In this document: piece after piece, positions 46,597 through 58,239 of the stretch
Layout: the number at the start of each line of letters is the position of its first letter
How positions within the stretch are numbered: the first letter of the stretch is position 1
Assembly: GCA_012274445.1 (NCBI GenBank)
Contig: JAAROD010000026.1
Location: 682,001 to 746,000, forward strand
Length of the DNA: 64,000 nucleotides
Reading direction: 5' to 3'
Source: Sclerotiophoma versabilis
Taxonomy: Eukaryota; Ascomycota; Dothideomycetes; Pleosporales; Didymellaceae
Program-made: the position numbers and the translations under genes
Notes under the pieces: model-generated
Databases searched by the model: none
What the model saw: only the letters and a program-made list of their open reading frames with translations
Told to the model about the DNA's origin: nothing

Positions 46597-47494
46597 CTTG
46601 ATGAGGTATCTTAGCTGATGGTTCAAAAGGATAAGAAGCCTGCAGTAGTTGACAGTATCTGGATGCACATAGAGTGACGACTTTCGAAAGGTTAAAGCTG
46701 TGCGAGTCAGTGTTGAGATCGACAAGTTCGAAAATCTGAGGGGAAGACGCGTTGACTGGGTGATCTTGATTTCGGGCTAAGAGTATCTGACCAATGACGC
46801 CCCCTAAAGCTTCTACAATCACGTGCCTTCGTGGTCAAGACGCGCGAAATGGGGTAAACTAACTTTGCTCTGATCTATTCGGAACAATGCCAAAGCTTAG
46901 AACTTCCATTCGTCCTGCTTCCGTCAGCAGGTAAGCGGTAGAGTCAGAGGAAGCCAAGCAAGAACACTACGAAACTTCAAACACACAATAACAGATGGAA
47001 AAAAAAATCCTCGAATTAAGCATTCACATTTCTTTGACACCTCTATAGTAACAGCAGTTAAAGAAAAGCTCGTCCAAGCGCCACCTACAATCTTGCTGTG
47101 CAGTGTGGCTCATGAGCCCACCGTTAGCCCCCACGTCAGTGCCCTGCATCAACACATCCACGAAACACCTTATCTGGGGCCGAAGAACCGACGCACACCG
47201 TCACTCACGACGTCAACGCCGAGATACCCTGCATGGCACCTGCATATCCAACGTCGATCATCGCGATAAGGAGCACCACAGCTTGAACCGATCATCTGGG
47301 AATGCAAATGATGGAATAAAAAGTGCAGTGATGAGGAGTTCGATCAGTTTAGATGAAAACACGGTAAAAGCAATCAATTGGTATCTCGAGATCTATGAAA
47401 CTAGACTTTTCAACGACAACATCGTGATACCCTTTTCTACAGGGTATGTCGTGAATGAATTAATGAATATCTGGAAAATCAGATTAAGGCAGGC
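46597..47494. other. Intergenic, no supported gene
   Basis: About 0.9 kb. A plus-strand frame (47103-47738) overlaps the last exon of the permease gene in antisense and is treated as a shadow. Confidence 0.55.
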
Positions 47495-49253
47495 TCAGAA
47501 CTTGGAGTGGGCGGAGGACTCCGCTTCTCCAATCTTCGCTGCTGCACCCTTTCCTCCATGCATGGCCTCCTCGTCGTACTTGTCTGTCTCGCTGTCTGAG
47601 TACGCAATGGAAAGATCTGTAATCTCGTCGCCGACCTCGCACCACACATCGCTTGTAGCCGGAATGGGGCTGATCTTGCATAGCGACCAGTACACGATAC
47701 TTGCGACCAGGAAGCCAGCGAAGAAGTTGAGGTCATAGATACGTTTTGCGCCGATGGGTACATCGCGGCCAATCGCGCCTGCAAAGCCCACGACATTGAT
47801 CAGGATACCAGCGATGTAGGCAGCGTATCCGCGCCAGTGGAAGCCGAACGTGTAGTAGTACGGCCCGGTCTTCTTGCCTGAGTACAGGTCCTTGATCTGC
47901 AGGTAGCCCTTGCGGACGACGTAGTAGTCACAGATCATGACGCCAGCAATAGAAGACAGGAACACGGAGTAAGCGCTGAGGTAGGTAGTAAAGCTGTTGG
48001 TGGTGCTGAGAAGGTTCCAGGGACACATGACGAGACCGATAAGCGCGCAGACGTAGGAGCCGCGGCGAATGGAGATCCAGCGTGGCAGCAGCGCGGTCAT
48101 GTCTGTGCCGGCGGAGATGGAGTTTGCGGCGATGTTGGTACCGAGTTGCGCGAGGGAGAAGGCTGCGGCAATGACAAAGACTCCAAACCGTTGGCCTGAG
48201 CCGCCCTCCCTGAGGAAGGCTTCGAGGAGGTCGAGAGGGTTCCAGATGGGCTTGTCGCCGAAGATGACGGTGGAGGAGGACGAGACGATGATACCAATGA
48301 AAGATGTGATGGCAAATCCGACGGGAATGGTGATGAGCTGGGGGAGGAAGGCATCGGAAGGCTTGCGAGCGAAACGGGCAAAGTCGGGGTCGTTGACAAT
48401 CAAGGTAGCGAAGTTGGCGATGGCAGACATGATACCGCGGACCATGAGCCAGCCAAGTTCAGAGCCTGATTTGGTACCGGGCTGGTGCACAATGGGGCCG
48501 ATACCCTTGGCGCGAACGATGGCCCAGATGAAAAAGGCGATGCCAGCGGTTGGAACAACGTACGCCTTGACGGTGAACAGGTGGCGGATCTTGTGGACAG
48601 CGGGCCATAGGAACGGGAGCGATCCAAGCCAGAAGAAGAAGAACGAAACGAAGTGAACGGTGGTTGTTCCGGAGCCGGGGATACCGTTAGGAATTCCGCC
48701 AGTCGCATCCTCATCGCGCCAGTTGCTCCAGATAGATCGAATCATAAGGTAAACGCAGGTACCTCCAATCCAGCCCTGTACACCATACCAGATACAGGCC
48801 ATAGCTGCGCGGTTGAAAACAGGCCATAATGCTCCCCATACACCGAATGACGAACGGTTAACGACAGGGAACGAGATGTGATATGTAGCACCGATACGAC
48901 CGGTCATGCAGACGAAGCACGCCGCAATCGAGTAGCCAATCCAAACGCAGAGCCAGGATTGCCACCACGATAGTCCGTCGGCGATGTTCGATCCTGAGAT
49001 CATCCATGTGTTGATGTTGAAAGAATCAGCGACCCAAAAACCGACGAAGTTCCATGCGCCTAAGACTGTTAGTGATTGCTGCATAGCGATAGTTTCTTCG
49101 ATGCATACCCCACTGGCGGCGCTCAGGCTCGACTGGTGCAAGATCGTGGTTGTAAAGCATGAGTTGGGCGGTGGTGAGCCCGGGCTCGCTCTCCACAGCG
49201 AGCCTTTCCGCATAGTAGGCGAGCTTTGATTTTTTGGCTGTTGTTGCCGACAT
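47495..49253 (-). CDS. NCS1-family nucleobase permease, uracil/allantoin (Fur) type
   Basis: Two exons, 49109-49253 and 47495-49059, with a 49-nt intron, encode 569 aa with about 11-12 hydrophobic segments. Family marks of the nucleobase:cation symporter-1 group are visible: QLMLYNHDLAPVEPERRQW before the first span, SFNINTWMISGSNIADGLSWWQSW in span 1 (two pieces of the motif), PVVNRSSFGVWGALWPVFNR, and the SAIANFATLIVNDPDFARFA segment. DYYVVRKGYLQIKDLYS closes the transport core. The fungal Fur branch imports uracil, allantoin or uric acid by proton symport across the plasma membrane. The substrate is not certain. The C-terminal tail is acidic and Lys-containing, suited to ubiquitin-driven endocytosis, as known for Fur4. 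Confidence 0.9.
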
Positions 49254-52200
49254 TATGGAAGAATGTGTGTTGTAGGTTCGTCGTCCGTACAATTGAAAGT
49301 GAGGTTGCCGTTCGCCTAAGTAGACTTGGTGCTGAGTAGGATTATCGACCCCGGTCAGTATGACGTTGAGCTAGAGGGTATCGCGCTTGATCTTTGTGAG
49401 GCTTATGGGTGTATGAGTGGCTGATGTACGGTGTGGTCGACAATTGGTAGATAGTTGCCAAGACGGGTGTATGGAGGTAGTCAATCAACTCTGATTCGTG
49501 CGGGACGATGGCCGTGAAGGACGAGGTTGAACTTGCGTTCGAGTGACCTCCTGATATGGGTTGCATCATGGGGCATCACTTGATACTTATAACTCGCAGC
49601 AGAGACGTGGGCGTGCACCGGTACGGTCCACAACGGGGGGTCCATACGGGGCTTCCAGGGACGCGAAAGGTTACCGTTGAGTATGGTGGGCTTCTCTACC
49701 CCAGGCGCTGATAAGGACGATAACTAGCGCCCGTGGGTGATCGCATGCGCAAGAACATCGCTAACGCCACAATCACCCACACGCGGATCCTGCGATAGAA
49801 CTACTATCGAGTTCAACCGATATCTTGGGCCAAATGCGCGTAGTCAGGCGAGCAGAATGCGGCCTGGACCTGGGTTGGTGGTGCTTGGGTGGAGAGCAGC
49901 CACGAATGACGCAGGCGCATCGTAACGGTAGCGCGTGCCGCCAGGCAGGAAACACCAACTTTCACGAGTGTCTGCGATACCATCTCCGTGATAGGAAGCA
50001 ACATGGCAGTCGTTCGCGCCGAAATTTGACTCGATAGAAATACGTCAAAGAGGATCCTAGTTCCGGAAATCCTTCTATCACACGCCAAAGTGCGCCAGCA
50101 GCTGTAGTGTGGCCGCGAAGTCGCATCTCCAGTTGCATGGGCCTTCGCTTGGTAGCGTCCGGCCAGCAAGCTACGGTGAAAGAGGTTTGGCGCCCCGCTG
50201 TAGGGAGATAAAGAACAATGTGGGGAAGCTTTGCGGCGCCCGTGTCGACCAATCAGCTAATGCATGACCCTCTTTACTCGATCTCATCGAGTAAATCCGA
50301 CGGCCTCATATATCACCTCGTTACTACATCTCAGCGGACGCACGTCTGATGCTTGGGCCTCATCTTCCGATGTTTCGGCAGAGACAAAGGCACTTGGCCT
50401 GTGCAAACATACCATGTCTTTCCCCACTTTGAGTTGGTTATGCAGCTGGAGTTTTTCAGATTATCAGATTTTTCTTCACGGCGACATTGACTTCTCAGAA
50501 TTCTGGACTGGAACAGAACCTCTTCGCTACAACGAGATCTCCAAAGCCAAGCCTAAACAATAGCAGGTTCATGTACGCAGTGCTGGACTCGTGCATGGTG
50601 GAACTACTTCGGTGTATCTCATGCAGCACCTTGGTGCAAACTGATAAGAATACTATGGCTCTAGAATCAGAGGCGCAAAAAATTTCGAACAATCGTATGG
50701 TCCAGAAGCATCAGCATACTTGATTCACGCTTCTTCCTTGGAGATCAAGGACATTCCGGCCCATTGCCTCGGTACTCTCGTACAATCCGAGGGCTGTTAA
50801 ACCTCTCATGCACTTGCCCTGCGTGGGATGAATACTGTGCTAATATCCGAAATTTTCTGCTGCAGTGCTCTGGAAGCTGTTACGGAGTTCTGACGGTTCA
50901 ATGTTCCGGATAAGCAGTTTTAACATGCAGTCTGGGGAGGCTCGGTTTCAGCTAATCGCACTGGACAGCCTTGCCACACTGTCACATAAGTGATGCGCAT
51001 TGAGAGGTTGTCGCCTTTCTATCCAAGTACGAGATTGTTTGTCGAGTTGACTTGCGTCAAGGCCCCTTCAATAAAGTTGACATTCAGTAGCATTGGAACT
51101 GCCCTGTTGTTTTTGAGCACATTGACAGGCTCAGACCGTGCATCACTTATCTATCCCCAGGAGGCACATGCCCATGAACCATCGCCGTGCCCTTGCGAGG
51201 CGACCAGCTTAAACGACAAGCCCGCATCGCGCGAAACCTGCACGCTCCATTACCGTGCTGACCGGAGCCGCGTACATGGTCTCTAAAATCGGCCATGTAC
51301 TATCTACCATGGACACCAAATCTTCTACAGCAATTGATAACCGCATTGAAATATGATAGCTAAACTGAAGTAATATCTAGATTTCTACATTGCATGCGAG
51401 CTGCATCCTTTTAAACCCGCACTAACCAGACGGAACTACGCCCGCATTCTGATCGACATCGCCTCTATCTCCCAGCGTCACCCACCAGCCTCCTTGCGAT
51501 TCCTCACTTATCGCCGATGAACACTAAGCACTACCGTAAAGTTCCAGCTGCCACAGCAGCAAGTACATCACGCCAATACAACATTTCTCGACCCTTCACT
51601 ACGTCACCACCAGACATCAGTGCCGCGGCTTTTGGACTCTGTATCGAAATATGCACAAAATAAGCCTGGCCAATGGTCTAGATTTGACAGACAAAAACGG
51701 ATCTCGATTTCTACTAGCCTGTATATGGAGACGTTTGTTTACTGTGGGCTGCATCGTGTAGAACACTGAAGTAACATGACTAACCAGGCGAACTCCCAAC
51801 GCTCATGCTCAGCGCTCATGCTCAGCATCGTGCTTGGCATTGAAGTTCTGTTCGATGGTTCTTGGTATCGGACGCCTGCTTGGTAAGGCTCTTGGGAAAG
51901 GATTGATTGCATCTCTGAGACGCGGAGGCCAATGTCTGTAGTATGGTTCGTAGTTGACAGACTTCCGGTGACATGGTAGCGTTTTGGCTTTGTCTGGTGC
52001 GGGCGTTGATGAAGATGAGTCTGAGAGTTGGGTATAGGTGTTGCATTCAGTGAGTTCTCAACGTCGAATTCTACGTAGCATCCAGGGTTCTCGCATATCG
52101 CTAAATGGGTGCAGGTAGCTGCGGCATCATCATCTACTTTGCATTTATTCGAACCGTATGCAGGACTGTGAAATGGGAGCGCTTTGCTGGATGATCGACG

Positions 52201-52683
52201 TGTCTCGTCTGACTCGGTGCATGTCTCGGATCGTGGTCTGCAGACGATGGATGCTAGCAGCCTTGGTCGCATCCTGGAGAGAGTCTGGTGCAGACATGTT
52301 TGATTACCGACTGTGAGTGTTTGCACCAGCACGTGAAGGAGAAGTCGTGTCACTGAGGTTTGAAGACGGGTCAAGAGCCGAGACACCTGCGTCGTGAGCG
52401 TTTTTCCCAGGCTGAGTCAGCCATTGATCAACGCTTGGGAAAGCGAGTTGTCTTCGTGATGAGCAATTGAATGTGTACCTATAGTATCAGTCTGTCGAAA
52501 TGAGATATCGACTCCAAGGAGTGGGTCTTCGAATGCTTCGCTATGGCTTCACGCAGGTCATCAGATGTACAGCGTTCAATTCCAAAATCTCTATACCGTG
52601 CCATACTGTACAGCGCGCTATTCGTGTACCAAACTCATATTATGCTGAAAGAATCTCGCTCGACTTCATTCGACTTCGTTCGA
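49254..52683. other. Long gene-poor stretch, no supported gene
   Basis: About 3.4 kb. The best open frame is 51739-52386 on the minus strand (215 codons), with a Cys/Asn/Ser-rich middle but no domain, signal peptide or introns. It may be a lineage-specific gene, but I give it under 0.3 probability. Another frame at 50264-50563 (+) is similar in quality. A tandem 13-mer lies at 51801. Confidence 0.45.
51801..51826. repeat. Two exact tandem copies of a 13-mer
   Basis: GCTCATGCTCAGC occurs twice, head to tail, at 51801-51813 and 51814-51826. It lies within the open but unsupported minus-strand frame mentioned for this stretch. Confidence 0.8.
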
Positions 52684-53193
52684 TTACGGCCTAACGACGC
52701 GGAGACCGTCCTTGGCAGGCGAAGCTGCGCGCTTGAACGACTGCAAATATGTTAGCTGCTGCCAATAAATAGTTTGCAGTGGTGGAGACTGACGTTGTCG
52801 CACTCCTCCCATGCACGTCCGGCACCGAAACCAAGACCGACTGTTGCGGGCCACGCGCGGCGCTTGAAGAGGAGCACAGAGAAGACGATACCGAATGACA
52901 GGCCAAGGCCGGAGCGGATGAGCATCGAGGAGAGGCAGCGGTCCCACTGGGGGTAGTGTTAGCTGTTGTTCGGAGCATGTGACGGCTGATCGCGTGAGAG
53001 TCTGCTAGCTGCAATTGGGGCTACAGAAGCTCTCGTCCATCCAAACGACGCCTGGATTTATCCTCCCAATTCCACAGCAGATGCAGGAGCGTGACTGGAC
53101 GAGTGCATGTACCTTCTCGTTGAGCAGAGCTTCGCTCATGGGGCGGGTGGTGCGCGGGATGGGCGCAACGGGCTGGGAGGGAGCGTCGGACAT
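52684..53193 (-). CDS. MIC10: MICOS complex subunit Mic10
   Basis: Three small exons, 53113-53193, 52794-52946 and 52684-52740, with introns of 166 and 53 nt, encode 96 aa, the size of yeast Mic10 (97 aa). The sequence opens MSDAPSQPVAPIPRTTRP, then SEALLNEKWDRCLSSML. Two short membrane segments follow, each with a glycine motif: GLGLSFG in the first and GLGFGAG in the second, with the positively charged loop FKRRAW between them. By family knowledge Mic10 sits in the mitochondrial inner membrane, oligomerises through these glycine motifs and bends the membrane at crista junctions. It diverges from URB2 across about 235 bp. Confidence 0.95.
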
Positions 53194-53428
53194 GGCTGCG
53201 GCGGGTGCGGGTGCAATTGGGCGTCTCGGGGTGTCTGGCGACGGCGATGGGACTGGTGGTGCGCGGGCTGGTGCTGGTGTCGGTGCTGGTGCAGCTCAGC
53301 GGAGTTTGACGTCGGCGGCCGAGCTTGGCATGGAAGCTGCGACCGCGGTGTCTCCACAAAAAGTTTATGATGGCAGGAACCCTGCACCGCGTTTCTCTCG
53401 AACCACACGACAAGACCCAGGGCTAGAG
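53194..53428. promoter_or_regulatory. Compact bidirectional promoter of MIC10 and URB2
   Basis: Only 235 bp separate the two start codons, so both promoters and 5' UTRs must lie here or overlap. A G/T-rich run with repeated GGTG(C/T) is visible near 53260-53295. Confidence 0.6.
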
Positions 53429-56400
53429 ATGGCGCCCAATAAGACAGTACAGCTCCCAAAGCATCTTTATAGCACATTCATATGCTAATAGCCTACAGAC
53501 TCCCGAAAGCGGGCCTGCGCCAACACGCCCGCGCCTGCAAGCCATCAATCAGAATTTCTCGGACGTGAACGAGCAAGTCGAACAGGCTGCGCAGATTATT
53601 GGCCTTCCGGACAGCTGGACGAGTATATCAGCCAACGAACGCGCCACTACCACAAGAACACCAGTCAGAGCCCGGGCAGAATGGGTTTTGCGCTGGTCAC
53701 TCGACAAGCTGAAGGATGAGACGGCAGCGGGGAGGGCAGCACGAGGCACCGTTGACCTGTGGATACTGTTGGATTGGATGTTGCATGTCCTACCGGTATC
53801 GCGCAGCGCGCCACACTTGCGAGACGCCGCGTTCCCTGCCATCCTCGAGCGGACCCTCGTCGAACACTTCGACCAACTCCAGCCCACGCTCACGTCTGAA
53901 GATGCCGTCATGAGCGACGCGTCTGGATTGAGCGAGACAATCGGAGAACTTGCCAAGCCGTCCAAAAAGCGAAAGCGTGGAGCAGCCGGCGCAAATGGCT
54001 CCACGGAGCAACCTGTCCTTGGATCCTCCGAGCTCCAGAAACTGTTCCTCGCGACCAGCACAGTGATCAAGTCGATTATGAACTTGAGTAATGCACAAGG
54101 CCAAGGCGAGGACACAGTTCAGGCCGAGCTCATGAAGGTTGCACTTAGAACGGATAGCACGCAAGCTGCCATCATCTTGAAGAACTGGCTCGTTGCTGTT
54201 GAGAAGCTGCTTGCCTTGACTCCCTCTATTTCGGGCAACCAACACCTCACTGAGATCATGGATCTGTCTCTGGTAGTAGACATCTGGGAGCTGCGAACTG
54301 CTGCTGCAGGCGATGAGTCTAGTTCTTCTGCTGACGACTTCTCCTCAGAGTGTCTGGTACCGGCTCTGACGCTTCTCGATACCCTTAAAGCACTACACTC
54401 CGTACATCCGGATCAATCCGTAGCAGCCTCCACCAATCGCGCAACACAAGCTATTGAGAAACTCTTGGCGAGGCATCTGTTCGCACCAGCTAGAGCTGCT
54501 TTCCTCGCTGATGCAGACAAGGCTGCCGAGAGTACCAGCCAATATCGAGAAGCGACGTTACTTACCAGCAACCTGGGACCACTACGCGCAAAGCTCCTTC
54601 AGGCAGCTCAAATCGAGGACGATGGCGAGTCAGTGCCAGCTGACCTGGCAGCCTTGTCTGGCGCATCTTCGCAGCTTCTGAGCCTTGCTATCCGGATTTC
54701 ACCATCCAAGACGCCAAGGGGCAAGCTCGCCGAGAAGCCCTGGATCGAGGCCGTCTTCGTAGCACTGGTAGAATGTGCAGGTTGCTCACTAACGACACCG
54801 CCGAATTTTGTGACACCAAGAACCGCGATAGAGGTGCTTGTTCACGCCACCAGCATTCTCCGCGAGCACAATGTGAGCATCAAGTCAGACATTCTGAAAG
54901 ATCTGTTCTGGTACCATTCGGGTATCAAGTACCCTATCGGTAAGGACAAGCAAGTGCATTGGTCGCTCATAGCTGCCTTAATTGAGCTTGACGCGAGTGT
55001 CTTTGTGACAGAGCTGAAGGGCCTCCCAGCGTCATCAAAGACGCAACAAACCGATCTTGCACAAACCGTGTTTGAAGAGGTTTCAAAGGCCCAATTCGAA
55101 GGTCACGGTTTTGCCGAGGAGCATGATCAGGCTTCAAATAGCAAGCAGAATTTGCAGAGCCAGTCTCAGATCAGCAAGGCTACCGTGTTGGATCGCATTA
55201 TTGTCCCGTTGATGTCTGGTTTCGCTACAAACCGCAATCTACTTGGTTTCATTCAACGCTGGGACGACCAGCTCGTCAAGGCTTATAGACACGAAAACCG
55301 AAAAGCTCTCAAGGAGTGCAAAGACATGGTTTGGGGAGACCGTACAATCAGTCAGGCTCTTGCACAGCGCTTCGAACAGTCTTTGACTCAGGGCCAAATC
55401 GCAAACTTGCTGCAAGAACACGTTCAGCGCATGCACGACCTCGGCAATGCATTAACCACAGAGGCAAAGCAAGACGTCAACGTCAAGAAGCTCGCTGCTT
55501 ACAAGAAGGCTGCGAGCACCGCAGTAATTGTACCCGCTATTCTTCAGTCTGTCAATGCCGACGAGATCATCGAAGCAATCAAGCCACAGTTGCGCTCACT
55601 AGTCCAGTCGTTTTCGACATGGGTTCAAGATGACCGCTACAGCTCTCACACACAACTGTCACTTTCATGGCTTACCTTGTGTCAGCTGGTGTCGAAACTC
55701 TGGCCACTCGAGTTGCATGGCTCAGTAGAACAGCAAGAAGAGCTCCTTTCGCCGTTGATCGAGCAGTCTCTTAACGACGTGTCTGCAGCATCCAGCAAGC
55801 GTGTCGACTCCCCAACACGAGCAGCGGCTATGTTGTTCTTACTTGATGCCTGTAATCATCTGCAGACACTGCCCGGCTCTGAAGACCTCATCCGACCTAG
55901 TCTGGACAAGATCCTCCAGATTCTCTCCAGTGGTGGTCTTGACTCAACTGAACACGCCAAGATGGTTGAGTTCTTCTGTGTCGATTTCATTCAACTCTTC
56001 GGACATTTAGACGCTGAACAGTCTCAACGCTCACTACAGCAGCTGTTGGCAGCTGTGTCAAGCCTGCAGGACGACGCCAGTAACGCTGCCGTTCGCTCCC
56101 TCTCTCAAGCCATTTTCGAACAGGGAAGCTCGTCCTTACAAGATCTTTACATCACAGCACTGCTCGAGCTTGTTGGGAGCAACAACACCCTTACGCAAAG
56201 CCTGGCAATGACATCCCTATACTTTGCCCGGCCTTCCGCAATCTCCCGAGAGAAGCGGGAAGCAGTGTTAGACTCACTCACAGGTTTGATTGTCGCCGGT
56301 TCACAAGACGCATCGGTTGTGCTCAGCATCATGGTACAGCTCATGGAAGCATCTAACGCAACCGCCAAAATTTCTAGCGACCCCGCTATCCTCTTCGAAA

Positions 56401-57962
56401 TAGCGGCACACTTACAGCAGTCAGGGTCTGTGTCGTCCGCAGCCCTCCACCTGGTTCAGCAACTCGTTCAATTGACCCTTGGTCAAATTGTTTCCAACCA
56501 GAGTCAGTCACAGAATATGGTATACCTAGGCAAGTTCAAGGGGAAGCTCGACTCAATCACAGGCAAAGGCAAGCAGTGTTCAGCAGTTGACCTGGCTATC
56601 TTGCGTGCTGTTTTCGCTGTCCAGAAGCAAAACAGCTTGCTCCAACCCAAGCAGTTTGTGTCGATGCTAAAGACGAGTCTGACCAGCGAATCGTCAAAGT
56701 CTGATGCGGCAACGCTTCAGGACGTCATTGATGCATTCAATGAACTACCTACTGCCACTCTTTCGGAAGCTAAGCTGCTGGACTCTACTCAAGGCTGGCT
56801 GCGTACCTGGATCAAAGAACATGCAGACCTTGAATCATACATGGTTACTGGTGGTCAAGGTCCTCTTGAATTGGCTGAGTACGTCACGCGCCTGCACACA
56901 ACAGTCGCGAAGTATAAGCTTTACCCTAATATCCAGTGGCTCGTCAACTTCACGCTCAGATGCCTTCGTGAGCCAGTATCCGAGCAGCGCAAGATCACCA
57001 CAATAAGCACGATGGAGGACGTCTTCGTCCGACTCCAAGTGTTTGAGAAGCTGGATCTCGTCCATACTCTCACCCATCCAGCTGATCCTCTTGATCTTGC
57101 CTCGTCCTACCGTCTCCTCACAACCCTACTCTCAACATTTGAAGACCGTCAGGAGTCCAACATCGAGCTGAAGAACAACCAACTAGCCTTGCTACCCAAG
57201 TTCTGCGATTTGCTAGTCCACTCTCCGGATCACGCATCCTTCAACGCCCTTCTATCTAGCGTCAACACAGTCCTTTCGCAGACTCCCTCCCTTGCAACTC
57301 AGCACAGCATCGAATCGACTCTTTCCGCACTGTTCACGCTGTGCTCTCGCTCGAGCCCACAGCTACCCGCAGCACACGCCCCGGCCATCTATGCACGCCT
57401 CTGCGAAACAACACGTCTCATTCTTCTCCTCCACCGCGGTCGTCTGGGCGGACGTTTCCACATTCTCCTCCCGCTCCTGCAGAACTTGCTCTTCCTACTC
57501 TTCACACCGCAATCTGGCCGTGGCGCACTACCAGCCTGGCTCAAGGGCAACACGGTAGTAGCACTGACAGACACGAACGGCGCACAGTACGCACGGGTGC
57601 TGGCAACGCTGTGCAATCCGCCTCAATCTTCCATCCAGAAGACCCATGCCAGCCAGTCGAAGACTTCCAAGACGCTCAACGACCCTGTCAAAGCGGCGCG
57701 CGAGAAGACGAGCGCGTTTCTCTACCCGCTGCTTGCAAGCTTCTCTCGCTTCCAGTTGAGCGGGCGTCTGGACCCTGGGGTGAGGGAGAAGGTGATGCCG
57801 GGCATCTGGGAGGTGGTTGGCACAGCTAGTCTAAACAGAGATGGTCTTGATGCCATGTTTGCGGGGCTGGCGAGGAGCGAGAGAGATGTTTGGAGGGGGG
57901 TGTGGAGTGAGTGGGAATCGGTGCATGGACGGAAAGACCTTCTGAGCGGCGACGTAGTGTAG
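53429..57962 (+). CDS. URB2: Urb2/Npa2-type nucleolar pre-ribosome biogenesis factor
   Basis: Two exons, 53429-53446 and 53499-57962, encode 1493 aa. Exon 1 is just 18 nt (MAPNKT). It was inferred because the long frame has no suitable Met near its 5' end and the acceptor CCTACAG with a TGCTAAT branch site joins it in frame. The protein is almost entirely helical, HEAT-like, with a basic nuclear-type KKRKRG at about residue 140. The C-terminal RDPVKAAREKTSAFLYPLL-like region and GLARSERDVWRGVWSEWE match the Urb2/Npa2 family. In yeast Urb2 is required for early 60S (27S pre-rRNA) processing in the nucleolus. The length exceeds yeast Urb2 (about 1170 aa), as is usual in filamentous fungi. The alternative is another HEAT-repeat ribosome factor, but the C-terminus favours Urb2. 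Confidence 0.85.
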
Positions 57963-58239
57963 GCTGTATGTGTTTTGACAGTAGTCGTTTCAATCTAAAT
58001 CAATCGACATGCGATCAACCTAAACGTGCTCGAACTTGAAGTTTTGGATGGCAATAAGATATCTCTGAGCCCTGTAACGGACCAAGTCAGCCCGATGAGA
58101 GCTTGTGACGTTAGCATCATGAACATGTTCACCTCGACTAAGACGGCGACTGAGAAGAGACAGACACACACACACAGATGATATGCAAAGCTCTATATAC
58201 AAGCTCAGAATCCATGCAAAGCGCCACGCAAGCGATTCC

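Noticed and set aside
47103..47738. Plus-strand 211-codon frame
   Set aside because: Its 3' part is antisense to the permease gene, and the rest shows no protein-like features.
49855..49900. VGGAWV-like segment resembling the GVGAWI motif of the paired small genes
   Set aside because: Only a few residues match, and none of the downstream motifs (PSEPWSRF, EWN) follow.
51739..52386. Minus-strand 215-codon frame as a gene
   Set aside because: Open but without domain, signal peptide, introns or paralogue; kept only as a remark under the intergenic stretch.
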